Positions 51,934 to 60,443 of a stretch of DNA of 64,000 nt are shown here, piece after piece. Source of the stretch: Laedolimicola ammoniilytica (lineage in GTDB: Bacteria; Bacillota; Clostridia; Lachnospirales; Lachnospiraceae). The DNA is taken from contig NZ_JAOQKC010000009.1 of the NCBI RefSeq assembly GCF_025567165.1, positions 96,200 through 160,199 of the forward strand, written 5' to 3'. Below the pieces are notes generated by a model, which did no database searches, had not been told where the DNA came from, and saw only the letters and a program-made list of their open reading frames with translations. The position numbers and the translations under genes were made by a program. How positions within the stretch are numbered: the stretch's first letter is position 1; each line of letters opens with the position of its first letter.

Positions 51934-52473
51934 TTGAATTTATTTTCCAAAAATCACAATAAAAGAACCCGCTTCACCCGTATGTGTATCGGCGAGGCGG
52001 TTTTTGCCCTGATGGATAAAAAGGAATATGAGAAAATCAAGGTGTCGGACATCGTAAAGCGGGCCGGCGTGTCCCGGGTGACCTTTTATCATTATTATGA
52101 GACAAAGGAGGACGCGCTGACTGATTTCTTTCACGAGATCGTGGCGGGCTATATCCGCGAATGCAGGGAGGAGCAGGTGGGACGTTTCCATGACCGGAGC
52201 AGCATCATTTTTGCGCTTAAATATTTCGATCGCTATTCGGTGTTTATCCTGAAGCTGGTGGACGCGAAGCTCCACTACATCATCCAGGACGCCATGAACG
52301 ATTACATGATGAAGCGCATCATGCCCCATTATAAAATCCCGGTCTACGAACTCTATTTCTATGGCGGAGCATTGCTGAATGTGTTTATTCAGTGGGAGAA
52401 AAACGGAAAGCGGGAGCCGGCGGAAATGATCGCGGATCAGATTACGAGTTATTGTTCACTGCGTTCACAATAA
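51934..52473 (+). CDS. TetR-family transcriptional regulator
   Basis: The 179-residue protein has a TetR HTH at residues ~12-60 (KIKVSDIVKRAGVSRVTFYH YYETKEDAL region) and a helical ligand/dimer domain to the end. It starts with TTG at 51934 after AAGGAG eight bases upstream. It precedes jetA by 31 bases on the same strand with no terminator between them, so it is probably the first gene of the jet operon and its regulator. The ligand is unknown. It could also act on the fab operon, which ends 131 bases upstream. Confidence 0.85.
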   Translation: MNLFSKNHNKRTRFTRMCIGEAVFALMDKKEYEKIKVSDIVKRAGVSRVTFYHYYETKEDALTDFFHEIVAGYIRECREEQVGRFHDRSSIIFALKYFDRYSVFILKLVDAKLHYIIQDAMNDYMMKRIMPHYKIPVYELYFYGGALLNVFIQWEKNGKREPAEMIADQITSYCSLRSQ

Positions 52474-52504
52474 CAATTAAAACCGACTATAGAAGGAGAA
52501 TGAA

Positions 52505-53842
52505 GTGCAGTTTTTATATGAGATACCGGCAGAATTCTGGAGCCTGTTCCGCTCGGGCAACCGGGATGTATACATCGAGGCTCTGCTGGCCATCAATGAC
52601 GAATACCAATACAACAATTATTTCCTGAGTAAAGAGGCCTGCGCCCAGATCCTGACGGAAATGTGCCGGGAAGCCTCCTGGAATTTCGAGCGGGAGGAGG
52701 ACGAGACCGAGGAAGAGGAGAAGAGCGCATTGCCGGGCCGGATTTTAAGCTGGCTGCTGCGCCACAAATGGCTGCGGCGGGTGGAGGATTACACGACCAT
52801 GACGGTCAATATCGTAATCCCCGATTATGCGGCGGTACTGATCGACGCCTTCGACCGCCTGGTCAACGAACAGATGGAGGAGACGCAAATTTACATCCAG
52901 AATGTGTACGCCACCCTCTTTTCCTATAAAAATGACCGGCGGAAAAGCCTGTCCATGCTGAAGACGGCCCTGGTCAACACGAAGAAGCTGAACAAGGCTC
53001 TGCAGGACATGCTTCACAACATGGATACATTTTTTGAACGCCTGCTGGAGCAAAAGGATTATAAGAATCTGTTGAAAGAGCATCTGGACGGCTACGTGGA
53101 GACGGCGGTACAGCAGAAGTACCATATCCTGAAGACCAGCGACAATTTCTACATTTACAAGACGGATATCAAGCGGTGTCTCCGGGAACTTCGGGAGGAT
53201 CCGGATGTGGCCCCGGAGCAGGAGGGAGAGATGCTGGAACTGGTGGATCAGATCGAGCGCGGCTTCGACGACATCGAGCACCGCATCGCCAATATGGACC
53301 GGGAGCACAGCAAATACATCCGGGCCACGGTGAGCCGCCTGAATTATCTCTTAAGTGACGAAACCGAGCGCCACGGCCTGCTGGTGCAGCTTTTAAATCA
53401 TCTGGGAGCCGATCAGGAGCCGGAGGAGCAGCTGGAAAAGATCACACAGGTGGCGGAGCGTATGCAGCTTACCGGCATCTCGGTGCTGAACGAACAGCCC
53501 CTGTACCGGCAGCGGCGTAAGAAGCGGTTTGAGGACGACCTGACCGTGGAGGAGAAACCGAAGGAGCTGTCCCGGGAAGAAATTCTGGAGATGAACCAGA
53601 TCCGCCACCGATTTACCAGAAAGGAAATCGAGGACTTTATCGGGGCCCATATGGAGGACGGAGTGCTGGAGACCGACCACATCAGTCTTAAAAATGACGA
53701 GGATTTCGAAAAGCTGATTCTGGCCTACGACCTGTCCGTGCGGCGCAAGAGCCCCTACCGGGTGGTGGTGCAGGAGGAGCAGCTGGAAGACGGAGGCTAC
53801 CGGTACCCGAAGATGGCATTTTTTATGCAAAAAACCGAATGA
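52505..53842 (+). CDS. jetA: JetA-like (MukF/kleisin-type) Wadjet protein
   Basis: The 445-residue protein matches my recollection of Wadjet JetA (DUF5716): N-terminal winged-helix region beginning QFLYEIPAEFWSLFRSGNRD and YNNYFLSKEACAQILTEM. A long helical middle follows (QMEETQIYIQNVYATLFSYK ... LLEQKDYKNLLKEHLDGY), then a C-terminal domain (RHRFTRKEIEDFIGAHMEDG) that in kleisins contacts the SMC head. It starts at GTG 52505 after GAAGGAG. JetA bridges the JetC ATPase heads and recruits JetB dimers. The operon lacks jetD, so its role may be chromosome or plasmid organisation, not plasmid cutting. Confidence 0.85.
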   Translation: MQFLYEIPAEFWSLFRSGNRDVYIEALLAINDEYQYNNYFLSKEACAQILTEMCREASWNFEREEDETEEEEKSALPGRILSWLLRHKWLRRVEDYTTMTVNIVIPDYAAVLIDAFDRLVNEQMEETQIYIQNVYATLFSYKNDRRKSLSMLKTALVNTKKLNKALQDMLHNMDTFFERLLEQKDYKNLLKEHLDGYVETAVQQKYHILKTSDNFYIYKTDIKRCLRELREDPDVAPEQEGEMLELVDQIERGFDDIEHRIANMDREHSKYIRATVSRLNYLLSDETERHGLLVQLLNHLGADQEPEEQLEKITQVAERMQLTGISVLNEQPLYRQRRKKRFEDDLTVEEKPKELSREEILEMNQIRHRFTRKEIEDFIGAHMEDGVLETDHISLKNDEDFEKLILAYDLSVRRKSPYRVVVQEEQLEDGGYRYPKMAFFMQKTE

Positions 53843-53881
53843 CAGCAGGAAAAAGCAGAGAAAGAGGATTAGGAACACGAT

Positions 53882-54511
53882 ATGTTGGAGCAATACCAGG
53901 AATGGAACACGATAGAACAGGAAACCATGCAGGAGGTCATCCGGAGGCTTTTATCCCAGACCTTTCTGCTGGACCGGAAATACGATAAAAAGAGCGGCCG
54001 GATGGCCTCCGATCGGGAGTATGAATTCTGCGCCGACCATATGGCATTTTTAACGGAATACTTTGCCGTGGCCGGAATCACCATTCACCAGAATTACGAG
54101 CTGGGAATTATTTACATTCAAGGCGCGGAGAAGCAGGGCGAGCGGTTGACCAAGCTGACGACCCTGTATCTGCTGCTCCTGAAGCTGATTTACGATGAAA
54201 AAATGGCGGCGGTGTCAGGCAGCACCCAAGCCTTTACCACGGTGGGCGAGCTGAACGGGAAGCTGGGCGAATTCCGCTTGGTGCGGGGGCTGCCCTCGAT
54301 TACCGAGCAGAAGCGCGCCTTTGCGGCCCTGAAAAAATATCAGATGGTGGATCTGCTGGACGGCCTGGAGGAGATGGGCGAGGCCTGCAGAATCCTGATT
54401 TACCCCAGCGTGAATCTGGCGCTTCTGAGGGAGGACGCGGCAGAGCTGGTACACACATTTGAGGAGACAGAAGAGGAGTCGGAAGATGGAACAGCAGACA
54501 CAGGCTTATAA
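53882..54511 (+). CDS. jetB: JetB-like (MukE/KITE-type, DUF4194) protein
   Basis: The 209-residue protein has the tandem winged-helix look of MukE/MksE: ETMQEVIRRLLSQTFLLDRK, EYFAVAGITIHQNYELGIIY, LTTLYLLLLKLIYDEKM, then EQKRAFAALKKYQMVDLLDG and RILIYPSVNLALL. KITE subunits bind the kleisin JetA and DNA. It starts 39 bases after jetA, and its last 26 bases overlap jetC, so the three are translated together. The acidic tail (EETEEESEDGTADTG) is part of the overlap. Confidence 0.85.
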   Translation: MLEQYQEWNTIEQETMQEVIRRLLSQTFLLDRKYDKKSGRMASDREYEFCADHMAFLTEYFAVAGITIHQNYELGIIYIQGAEKQGERLTKLTTLYLLLLKLIYDEKMAAVSGSTQAFTTVGELNGKLGEFRLVRGLPSITEQKRAFAALKKYQMVDLLDGLEEMGEACRILIYPSVNLALLREDAAELVHTFEETEEESEDGTADTGL

Positions 54512-57500
54512 AATATTTACGAAAATCGGGCTCAACAACTGGCACTACATCGACCGGAAGGTCTTAAGCCTCAACGAGAGCATCAACTTTTTCACCGGAC
54601 ATTCCGGCAGCGGCAAGTCTACGGTCATCGACGCCATGCAGATCGTCCTGTACGCCAATACCGATGGCCGGGGTTTCTTTAACAAGGCGGCGGCGGATGA
54701 CTCCGACCGAAGCCTGATCGAGTACCTGCGGGGTATGATCAACATCGGTGAAAATAACCAGATTTCCTATCGGAGAAATCGGAACTTTTCCTCTACCATC
54801 GTGCTGGAAATGGAGCAGAGCGCCACGAAGGAGAAGGAGTGCGTTGGCGTGGTCTTTGACGTGGACACCTCCAACAATCAAATTGGCCGTCTGTTCTTCT
54901 GGCATAAGGGCGGCATGATTCCGGGGGATTACCGGACCGGGGAGCGCACCATGACCACCGGCGAGGTGCGGGAATATCTGCAGAAGCATTTTCCCAAAGA
55001 GGAGTACTTTTATACATCCAATAACGAGCGCTTCCGCCGGAACCTCTACGACGTCTACCTGGGCGGCCTGGATATGGAGAAATTCCCGCGTCTGTTCAAA
55101 CGGGCGATTCCCTTCCGCATGAATATTAGGCTGGAAGATTTTGTAAAAGAATACATCTGCATGGAGCAGGACATCCACATCGAGGATATGCAGGAGAGCG
55201 TGCAGCTCTATGGCCGCATGTGCCGGAAAATCGAGGCCGCCATGCGGGAAATCCAGGAGCTGGCCCGGATCGGGGAGCAGTATCAGGCCTTTGCCGCGGA
55301 GCAGGAGAAGCAGGCCGCGCTCGGTTACCGGCAGGAGAAGCTTAAAGTGCTGCAGCTTCGGGAAGAGATCCGCAAAACCCAGGAGCAGCTGGGGCTGTGG
55401 CAGGCGGATCTGGCCCTTCTGAAGGAGAAGGAGCAGGAGATCGGGGGCGAGTCAGATGACCTGGAGCGTCAGTACCATGAGATCAACATCCAGCTCACCG
55501 ATACCGGCTATGCCCTTCTGGAGGAGAAGCTGCGGAACCTGGAGGAGGCTTATGCCCGTCTGGGCCGAAGCGAGGAGAAATGGAACGCCCTGGGCGCGAG
55601 GCTGGAGTCCTGGGAGCATGTGGAAAGCGTGTCCAACCAGGCTTTGAATGATATCGAGAAATTTCAGACCGGAAAAATCACAGCGGAGGAGATTGCAAGA
55701 CTGAAAAAATCTCTGGCCGGGGTACACGGGGAGGCCGACGGCGAGCAGCGCGAGGCGGCTTCCGAGATGCGGACCCTGAAGAAGGAGACGAGGCTTATCG
55801 AGAGCGAGCTTGCGGAGTTGCGTTCCGGTAAGACCTCCTATCCGAAGGAGCTGACCTATGCCCGGGCGGAAATCGAACGCCAGCTGTACGAAAGTCTCGG
55901 AAAACGGGTGCAGGTGCGGATTCTGGCGGATCTTTTGGAGATTCGCGATGAAAAATGGCGCAACGCCATCGAGGGCTTCCTGGCATGGAACAAGCTGGCC
56001 CTGATCGTGGAGCCGAAGTACGTGAAGGACGCCATGGCTGTATACGAGACCCTGGATCCGAAAAAATACTGGCGGGTTTCCGTGGTAGACACGGAGCGCC
56101 TGATGAAGGAAGAGCAGCATGTGAAGCCGGGCGCATTGGCCGAAGAGGTGAAGGCGGGAGAGGCTTACGTGAAGGCTTATGTGGATTTTCTGCTGGGAAA
56201 TGTGCAGAAATGCGAGAATACAGAGGAACTCAGACAGTGCCGCATCGGTGTGACCGCGGATTGCCGCCTGTACCAGAATTATCAGCTGCGCCGCCTGAAT
56301 CCCGATAATTATACGAAATTTGCCTACATCGGTGAGAAGAGTAAGCAGCAGCGCCAGAAGGAGCTGTCCGCCCAGCTTGAAAAGCTGAATGAGAAAATCG
56401 AGAAGTTCAAGAAAGCAGAAAATGTGGCGTCTGAGATTCTGGCCCATGAGTATCTGTCCGACGCCACGGAGGAGTACCAGAGACTCCTGGAGGATGTGAA
56501 AGAGAAGCAGCAGAAGGAGAAGGAGCTTGCGGATCTGAAGAACCGGATGGAAGAGCTGAACTCCGGCATCGTGGAGGAGCTGAAGACGAAGAGAACCGAG
56601 ATTACGGAGAAGCAGAACGCCGTAAAGGAGGAGCTCGATCGGGTGAAGCGCCAGATCTGGGATAAGGAACGTTCCCTCGAAAATGGAAGCGCCGGCCTCA
56701 CCGGTAAAAATGAGGAGCTGGTGGAGGCGGAGCGGGCCCTTCGCGGTTCCCGGAAGGACGAAGAGGCCTTTGAGATTTACATCGGAGAATATAAGAATCC
56801 CCGTTACGCGCGTCTCCTGGAGGAGACCGCCGCGGCCATCGAGCAGGCAGCGGAGGAATGTGGGAAGCAGAAGAGCGCCCTGGTAGAGGTGCGGACCGCC
56901 TACCTGAAAAATCATCCCCAGCGGGATTTCTCCGCGTCTGCCGAGGACAACAGCGATTATCAGAAGCTGCTTTCACAGCTTCAGTGCGGCGAGCTGGAAG
57001 ACTATAAGAAAAAGGCCGGAGCCCAGGCGAAATCCGCGGTGGAGCATTTTAAAGAAGACTTTATCTACAAGATTCGAAGCGCCATCCGGGAGGCTTATGT
57101 GCGCCGGGACGAGCTGAACCGCATCATCCGGAATCTGGATTTCGGCAAGGACCGCTACCAGTTCCGCATTGGCCGCAGCAAAGGCCGGGACGGCGAATTT
57201 TACGATATGTTCATGGATGAAGATCTGGATATCGATCCGTCCACTCTGTCCGTGTCCGTAGATCATCAGATGAACCTGTTTTCCATGAGCCATGAAAATA
57301 AGTACGGACACATGATCAGCGAGCTTCTGGATCTCTTCATTCCACCGGAGAACGCTACGGCTGCAGAGCTGGAGGAGGCCCGGAAGAACATGGAGAAATA
57401 TGCGGATTACCGGACTTATCTGTCCTTCGAGATGGAACAGATCGTGGAGGGCGACGAGCAGCGTCTGGTCATCGGCCTCAGCAAAATGATCAAGAAGAAT

Positions 57501-57842
57501 TCCGGAGGCGAGGGTCAGAACCCGCTGTACATTGCGCTTCTGGCCAGCTTCGCCCAGGCCTACCGCATCAACCTGTCTGCCCGGGCGTCCAGACGGCCCA
57601 CGATTCGTCTGGTAGTGCTGGACGAGGCCTTTTCCAAGATGGACGCCGAGAAGGTGGCAAGCTGTATCGATCTGATTCGGAGTCTGGGCTTCCAGGCCAT
57701 CATCAGCGCCACCAACGACAAGATCCAGAACTACATCGAAAATGTGGACAAGACCTTCGTGTACGCGAACCTGAATAAGAAGAACATTTCCATTCAGGAG
57801 TTTGAAAAGAAGGATTTTGGCGAGCTGGTGACGGAGGAATAA
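54486..57842 (+). CDS. jetC: JetC-like (MukB/SMC-type) ATPase
   Basis: The 1118-residue protein is an SMC-like ATPase. Walker A is FTGHSGSGKSTVIDAMQIVL (residues ~36-55). Two long coiled-coil arms (~260-430 and ~640-760, e.g. KEKQQKEKELADLKNRMEEL) flank a hinge-like folded region (~480-620, starting at ELTYARAEIERQLYESLG). The C-terminal head has the signature KKNSGGEGQNPLYIALLASF and Walker B IRLVVLDEAFSKMD. ATG 54486 is chosen for GAGGAG upstream. In Wadjet, JetC with JetA and JetB extrudes DNA loops, and JetD cuts small circles. Here JetD is absent, which resembles MksBEF without MksG. Confidence 0.9.
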   Translation: MEQQTQAYKIFTKIGLNNWHYIDRKVLSLNESINFFTGHSGSGKSTVIDAMQIVLYANTDGRGFFNKAAADDSDRSLIEYLRGMINIGENNQISYRRNRNFSSTIVLEMEQSATKEKECVGVVFDVDTSNNQIGRLFFWHKGGMIPGDYRTGERTMTTGEVREYLQKHFPKEEYFYTSNNERFRRNLYDVYLGGLDMEKFPRLFKRAIPFRMNIRLEDFVKEYICMEQDIHIEDMQESVQLYGRMCRKIEAAMREIQELARIGEQYQAFAAEQEKQAALGYRQEKLKVLQLREEIRKTQEQLGLWQADLALLKEKEQEIGGESDDLERQYHEINIQLTDTGYALLEEKLRNLEEAYARLGRSEEKWNALGARLESWEHVESVSNQALNDIEKFQTGKITAEEIARLKKSLAGVHGEADGEQREAASEMRTLKKETRLIESELAELRSGKTSYPKELTYARAEIERQLYESLGKRVQVRILADLLEIRDEKWRNAIEGFLAWNKLALIVEPKYVKDAMAVYETLDPKKYWRVSVVDTERLMKEEQHVKPGALAEEVKAGEAYVKAYVDFLLGNVQKCENTEELRQCRIGVTADCRLYQNYQLRRLNPDNYTKFAYIGEKSKQQRQKELSAQLEKLNEKIEKFKKAENVASEILAHEYLSDATEEYQRLLEDVKEKQQKEKELADLKNRMEELNSGIVEELKTKRTEITEKQNAVKEELDRVKRQIWDKERSLENGSAGLTGKNEELVEAERALRGSRKDEEAFEIYIGEYKNPRYARLLEETAAAIEQAAEECGKQKSALVEVRTAYLKNHPQRDFSASAEDNSDYQKLLSQLQCGELEDYKKKAGAQAKSAVEHFKEDFIYKIRSAIREAYVRRDELNRIIRNLDFGKDRYQFRIGRSKGRDGEFYDMFMDEDLDIDPSTLSVSVDHQMNLFSMSHENKYGHMISELLDLFIPPENATAAELEEARKNMEKYADYRTYLSFEMEQIVEGDEQRLVIGLSKMIKKNSGGEGQNPLYIALLASFAQAYRINLSARASRRPTIRLVVLDEAFSKMDAEKVASCIDLIRSLGFQAIISATNDKIQNYIENVDKTFVYANLNKKNISIQEFEKKDFGELVTEE

Positions 57843-57935
57843 GAGACAGGCTGCGACAGGAGAATCGAGCCCCTGCTGTACGATGGAAAATATGGGAATA
57901 CAAATGCCGGGGTATCCGGAAGGAAAGGGGAAGGT

Positions 57936-58550
57936 ATGAGGAGAGAGAAGAGAGAACGGGAAGAGCGGCCCAGGAGACGGGTAGGCTTTAAGACAATTCT
58001 GCATTTTATCGAGATTGTAGTGATAGCGGCAGCCGTCGTGTTCGTGGCGAACCGCTTTGCGCCGAAGAACGAGACGCAGATCACCAGCAGCTTCATCAGC
58101 GACAAGCTGGATATGGTCAGCGAGCTGACCACGGCCAAGCTAACTTACAACGGGCTGGTCTACTACTCTGACGGCAGCATACCGCTGTTGACCCAGAAGT
58201 CCTTCACCATGACCTACCGGGCCGAAGTGAGGGCCGGCGTGGACCTGTCCCAGGCGGACATCAAAATCACCGACAAGGAGGTTCGGCTGACCCTCCCGGC
58301 AGTCCAGATTCTGGACACCGTGGTGGATTCTGATTCCATCCAGTTCTACGATGAGAAAGCCGCCCTCCTGAACTGGGGCAAGAAAACCGACGTCCTGGAC
58401 GGCATGACCGCGGCCCAGAAAGATGTAGAAGAAAAAGCCGACTTTGACAGCCTGAAAGCCGAAGCGAAGACTCAGACCAGGCAGCTGCTTACAGGGCTCT
58501 TTGCAGGCGCTATCGGGGAGCGGGAGCTGGTGGTGAGGTTTTCGGAGTAG
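57936..58550 (+). CDS. Membrane-anchored DUF4230 protein
   Basis: A 204-residue protein with a very basic N-terminus (MRREKREREERPRRR), one membrane helix (~19-42, TILHFIEIVVIAAAVVFVAN) and an extracellular domain typical of DUF4230. That domain has ITSSFISDKLDMVSELTTAK, YRAEVRAGVDLSQADIKITD and LPAVQILDTVVDSDSIQFYD. It occupies the place where jetD would stand, 93 bases after jetC without a terminator, and a strong terminator follows. Function unknown. The domain resembles no nuclease. The pairing with jetABC could be functional or only positional. Confidence 0.8.
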   Translation: MRREKREREERPRRRVGFKTILHFIEIVVIAAAVVFVANRFAPKNETQITSSFISDKLDMVSELTTAKLTYNGLVYYSDGSIPLLTQKSFTMTYRAEVRAGVDLSQADIKITDKEVRLTLPAVQILDTVVDSDSIQFYDEKAALLNWGKKTDVLDGMTAAQKDVEEKADFDSLKAEAKTQTRQLLTGLFAGAIGERELVVRFSE

Positions 58551-58554
58551 ACGC

Positions 58555-58611
58555 AAAAAGGGTTGACACTTATGGACAGAGCGAAAGGTTCATACGTGTC
58601 AACCTTTTTGT
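58555..58611. terminator. Bidirectional terminator ending the jet operon
   Basis: AAAAAGGGTTGACACTTATG pairs (two mismatches) with CATACGTGTCAACCTTTTTG, with A- and T-rich edges serving both strands. It closes the tetR-jetABC-DUF4230 unit and the convergent WYL remnant. Confidence 0.85.
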
Positions 58612-58624
58612 ATGAAAATGTAAA

Positions 58625-59566
58625 TTAACGATATATCGTCAGTGCAGAAGAATAGTTCTCGATAAATTCATTCCTTAACTCATCAGGGCTGAGAATCTCA
58701 GCGTCCGCTCCGAAAGAGAAGAAATAGTTGAATGCTTGACGCAGAGAGCAGTCAAATACATAGACATCATCGGTAGAAAGAGCTTCTATTTTTTCGGGAC
58801 GGGAAGATAATTTTGAACGATAAATTCTTTTTCCCTCATCTGTCAGTTTTACCGTGATTTGTTCCGGCTTACCGATAAGATAGGCGGCAGAATACTTTGT
58901 AATCTGTTTTTCAATATGAGAGATTTCTTTTTTATTTAAGTAAAAGGTTTGCTCAAGTACTGTCAGATGGTTTAATCTTGCCATAGAAAAAGAAGCAATG
59001 ATTTTGTCACTGTCATTCTGTCCGGCTTTTCTGGAATAACAAACCAGATAGGAACGAGTATGAAGCGGATCGGAGAGAATCCGATAAGGATAAACATAAA
59101 AGAGCTGTTCCTGGTCAGATAATTGCTTATCGCCTAAAGTAACTTTGATTTTTAACACCTGTTTTCGTAGACATGCATTTTCTATTTTGTTATATAGCTC
59201 TTGTTTATAAATTCGTTCCCGTTCAATAAAAGGCAGAGAACAGTATTCCTCTATCACAGAACGGATATAGTGACCGGGGCGGCTATAGTATTTTTCTTCA
59301 TTACAGTCATCTAGCAGATATTCGATATTAGATTTGGAAAAATGGTAGAGCTTGCTTTGGCCTTTTAAAGAGAGATAAAAGGTGTTTTTTTCAATTAATC
59401 TTTTCTCCTCAGAAGAGAGAATCTGTTCTATAGCTATTTGCTTATTTTTGTCATCTAATTCAGAGCCAGAAAAAAGTTGTTCTAATTCCAGTTTTCGTTT
59501 TTGTAAATAATTTGAAATAGAGGCACAAGCCTGGGTTTTATAATTGGAAAATACGGTATTGATAAA
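58625..59566 (-). pseudogene. WYL-domain regulator lacking its 5' end
   Basis: The minus-strand frame is open from inside the neighbouring remnant down to 58625. Protein-like sequence starts near FINTVFSNYKTQACASISNY and includes LQKRKLELEQLFSG, KNTFYLSLKGQSKLYHFSKS and RPGHYIRSVIEEYCSLP. The WYL part follows (LFYVYPYRILSDPLHTRSYL, IASFSMARLNHLTVL, SLRQAFNYFFSFGADAEIL). No ATG, GTG or TTG precedes the conserved region in frame; the first usable one (GTG at 59257) lies in its middle. WYL regulators sense nucleic-acid-type ligands and often control defence or DNA-damage genes. The truncation at ~59,570 suggests loss of promoter and start. A 210-residue product from 59257 is possible but unlikely to be functional. 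Confidence 0.7.
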
Positions 59567-59576
59567 AGAAGTAGCT

Positions 59577-59813
59577 AGTTCCGGTGGATATGTAATGGAA
59601 ACATTGCAGGCGGCTCTCTGGTGTCTGGTGAAGACAGATAATTATAAAGCGTGTGTGTTAAAGGCCGTTAATCTGGGGAGGAATACTGATACTACAGCGG
59701 CGGTTGCAGGCGGATTGGCAGGAATTTTATATGGATATGATGGTATTCCTGCTGAATGGATGGAAAAATTGCAGAGAAAAGATATGATAGAAAATATATT
59801 GAATTGGAATTAA
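59577..59813 (+). pseudogene. ADP-ribosylglycohydrolase, C-terminal remnant
   Basis: About 78 codons of the DraG-like family end remain: SSGGYVMETLQAALWCLVKT, the metal-binding motif LGRNTDTTAAVAGGLAGILY and GYDGIPAEWMEKLQ. In intact enzymes this part supplies the second dinuclear-metal site (here GRNTDT, normally G.DTDT, so the first Asp is replaced). The N-terminal ~200 residues are missing. It starts exactly where the WYL remnant on the other strand ends, indicating a rearrangement point. Confidence 0.85.
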
Positions 59814-59860
59814 TAGAAATGAAAATAAAAGTATGAAATAAAAAATGGAAGGAATTTCAA

Positions 59861-60001
59861 ATGACTGAAAAACAAAGAATGTGGGTCTGTGAAACTTTGG
59901 AGCGGATTAAATTCAGAATAAAGAGGATGACGTTTCCTGCAAAGTATGCTAAGATAATTCCAGAATTCCTATGTATCAAAAGGAGAGATGCCCAATGCTG
60001 A
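59861..60001 (+). CDS. Possible 46-residue ORF upstream of the DUF4869 gene
   Basis: Starts MTEKQRMWVCETLERIKFRI after GGAAGGAATTTCAA and overlaps the first codons of the DUF4869 gene out of frame. It is basic and Met/Cys-containing, with AKYAKIIPEF near its end. It may be a real small partner with coupled translation, or the tail of a deleted gene. Not recognised. Confidence 0.4.
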   Translation: MTEKQRMWVCETLERIKFRIKRMTFPAKYAKIIPEFLCIKRRDAQC

Positions 60002-60432
60002 ATGTTTACTACGGCCCAATGAAGGAAGCTATTTTCAATACGGCGATTTATTTTAAAAACAGGTATGAGGATAGTTGGATTACAGATCCCTTCGCAAAAG
60101 AGATGATAAGGGATGTGGATAAATCTGAGGTGTTGGGAGGAGGCGTGATAGACAGCCCGGTTCTCGGGAAAATAGCGCCTGTCAGCTTGTCTGGTGGTGT
60201 AAAAACCTTGCTCCTGCTTAAGAACGAGCCGGATAAAATATTTAATGCGTCTACCTGCGGCGATAATTGTGCCAAATGGATTTTGAAAATGGCGGAGAAG
60301 CAGGAGCTTACCATTAATCTGCGTCATTTGATGAATTTTGGCGATGGAGCTTTTACTATTCGGATTTTAAATACCAACCAGGTGGTTCGCAGCATGAAGG
60401 AACTGGTGCCGATTGCGGGTTTATATGTCTGA
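59995..60432 (+). CDS. DUF4869-type protein
   Basis: The 145-residue protein starts MLNVYYGPMKEAIFNTAIYF after AAAAGGAGAGATGCCCA. It contains SWITDPFAKEMIRDVDKSEV, ISLSGGVKTLLLL-like strand-helix features (as PVSLSGGVKTLLLLKN) and CGDNCAKWILKMAEKQELTI. I recognise it as resembling DUF4869, a small family of gut Firmicutes with no known function. It has no signal peptide or membrane helix. It lies 11 bases upstream of a P-loop protein gene with which it probably forms a two-gene unit. Composition is more AT-rich than the core genes to the left, in keeping with an accessory island. Confidence 0.7.
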   Translation: MLNVYYGPMKEAIFNTAIYFKNRYEDSWITDPFAKEMIRDVDKSEVLGGGVIDSPVLGKIAPVSLSGGVKTLLLLKNEPDKIFNASTCGDNCAKWILKMAEKQELTINLRHLMNFGDGAFTIRILNTNQVVRSMKELVPIAGLYV

Positions 60433-60443
60433 GAGGAGAAGAG

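Noticed and set aside
55452..56915. A 487-codon minus-strand open frame opposite jetC
   Set aside because: Leu/Gln-rich shadow of the coiled-coil coding sequence, no start signal.
59544..59576. Start of an intact small protein upstream of the ADP-ribosylglycohydrolase remnant
   Set aside because: These codons are antisense to the WYL remnant and do not belong to the glycohydrolase family; no ribosome binding site precedes them.
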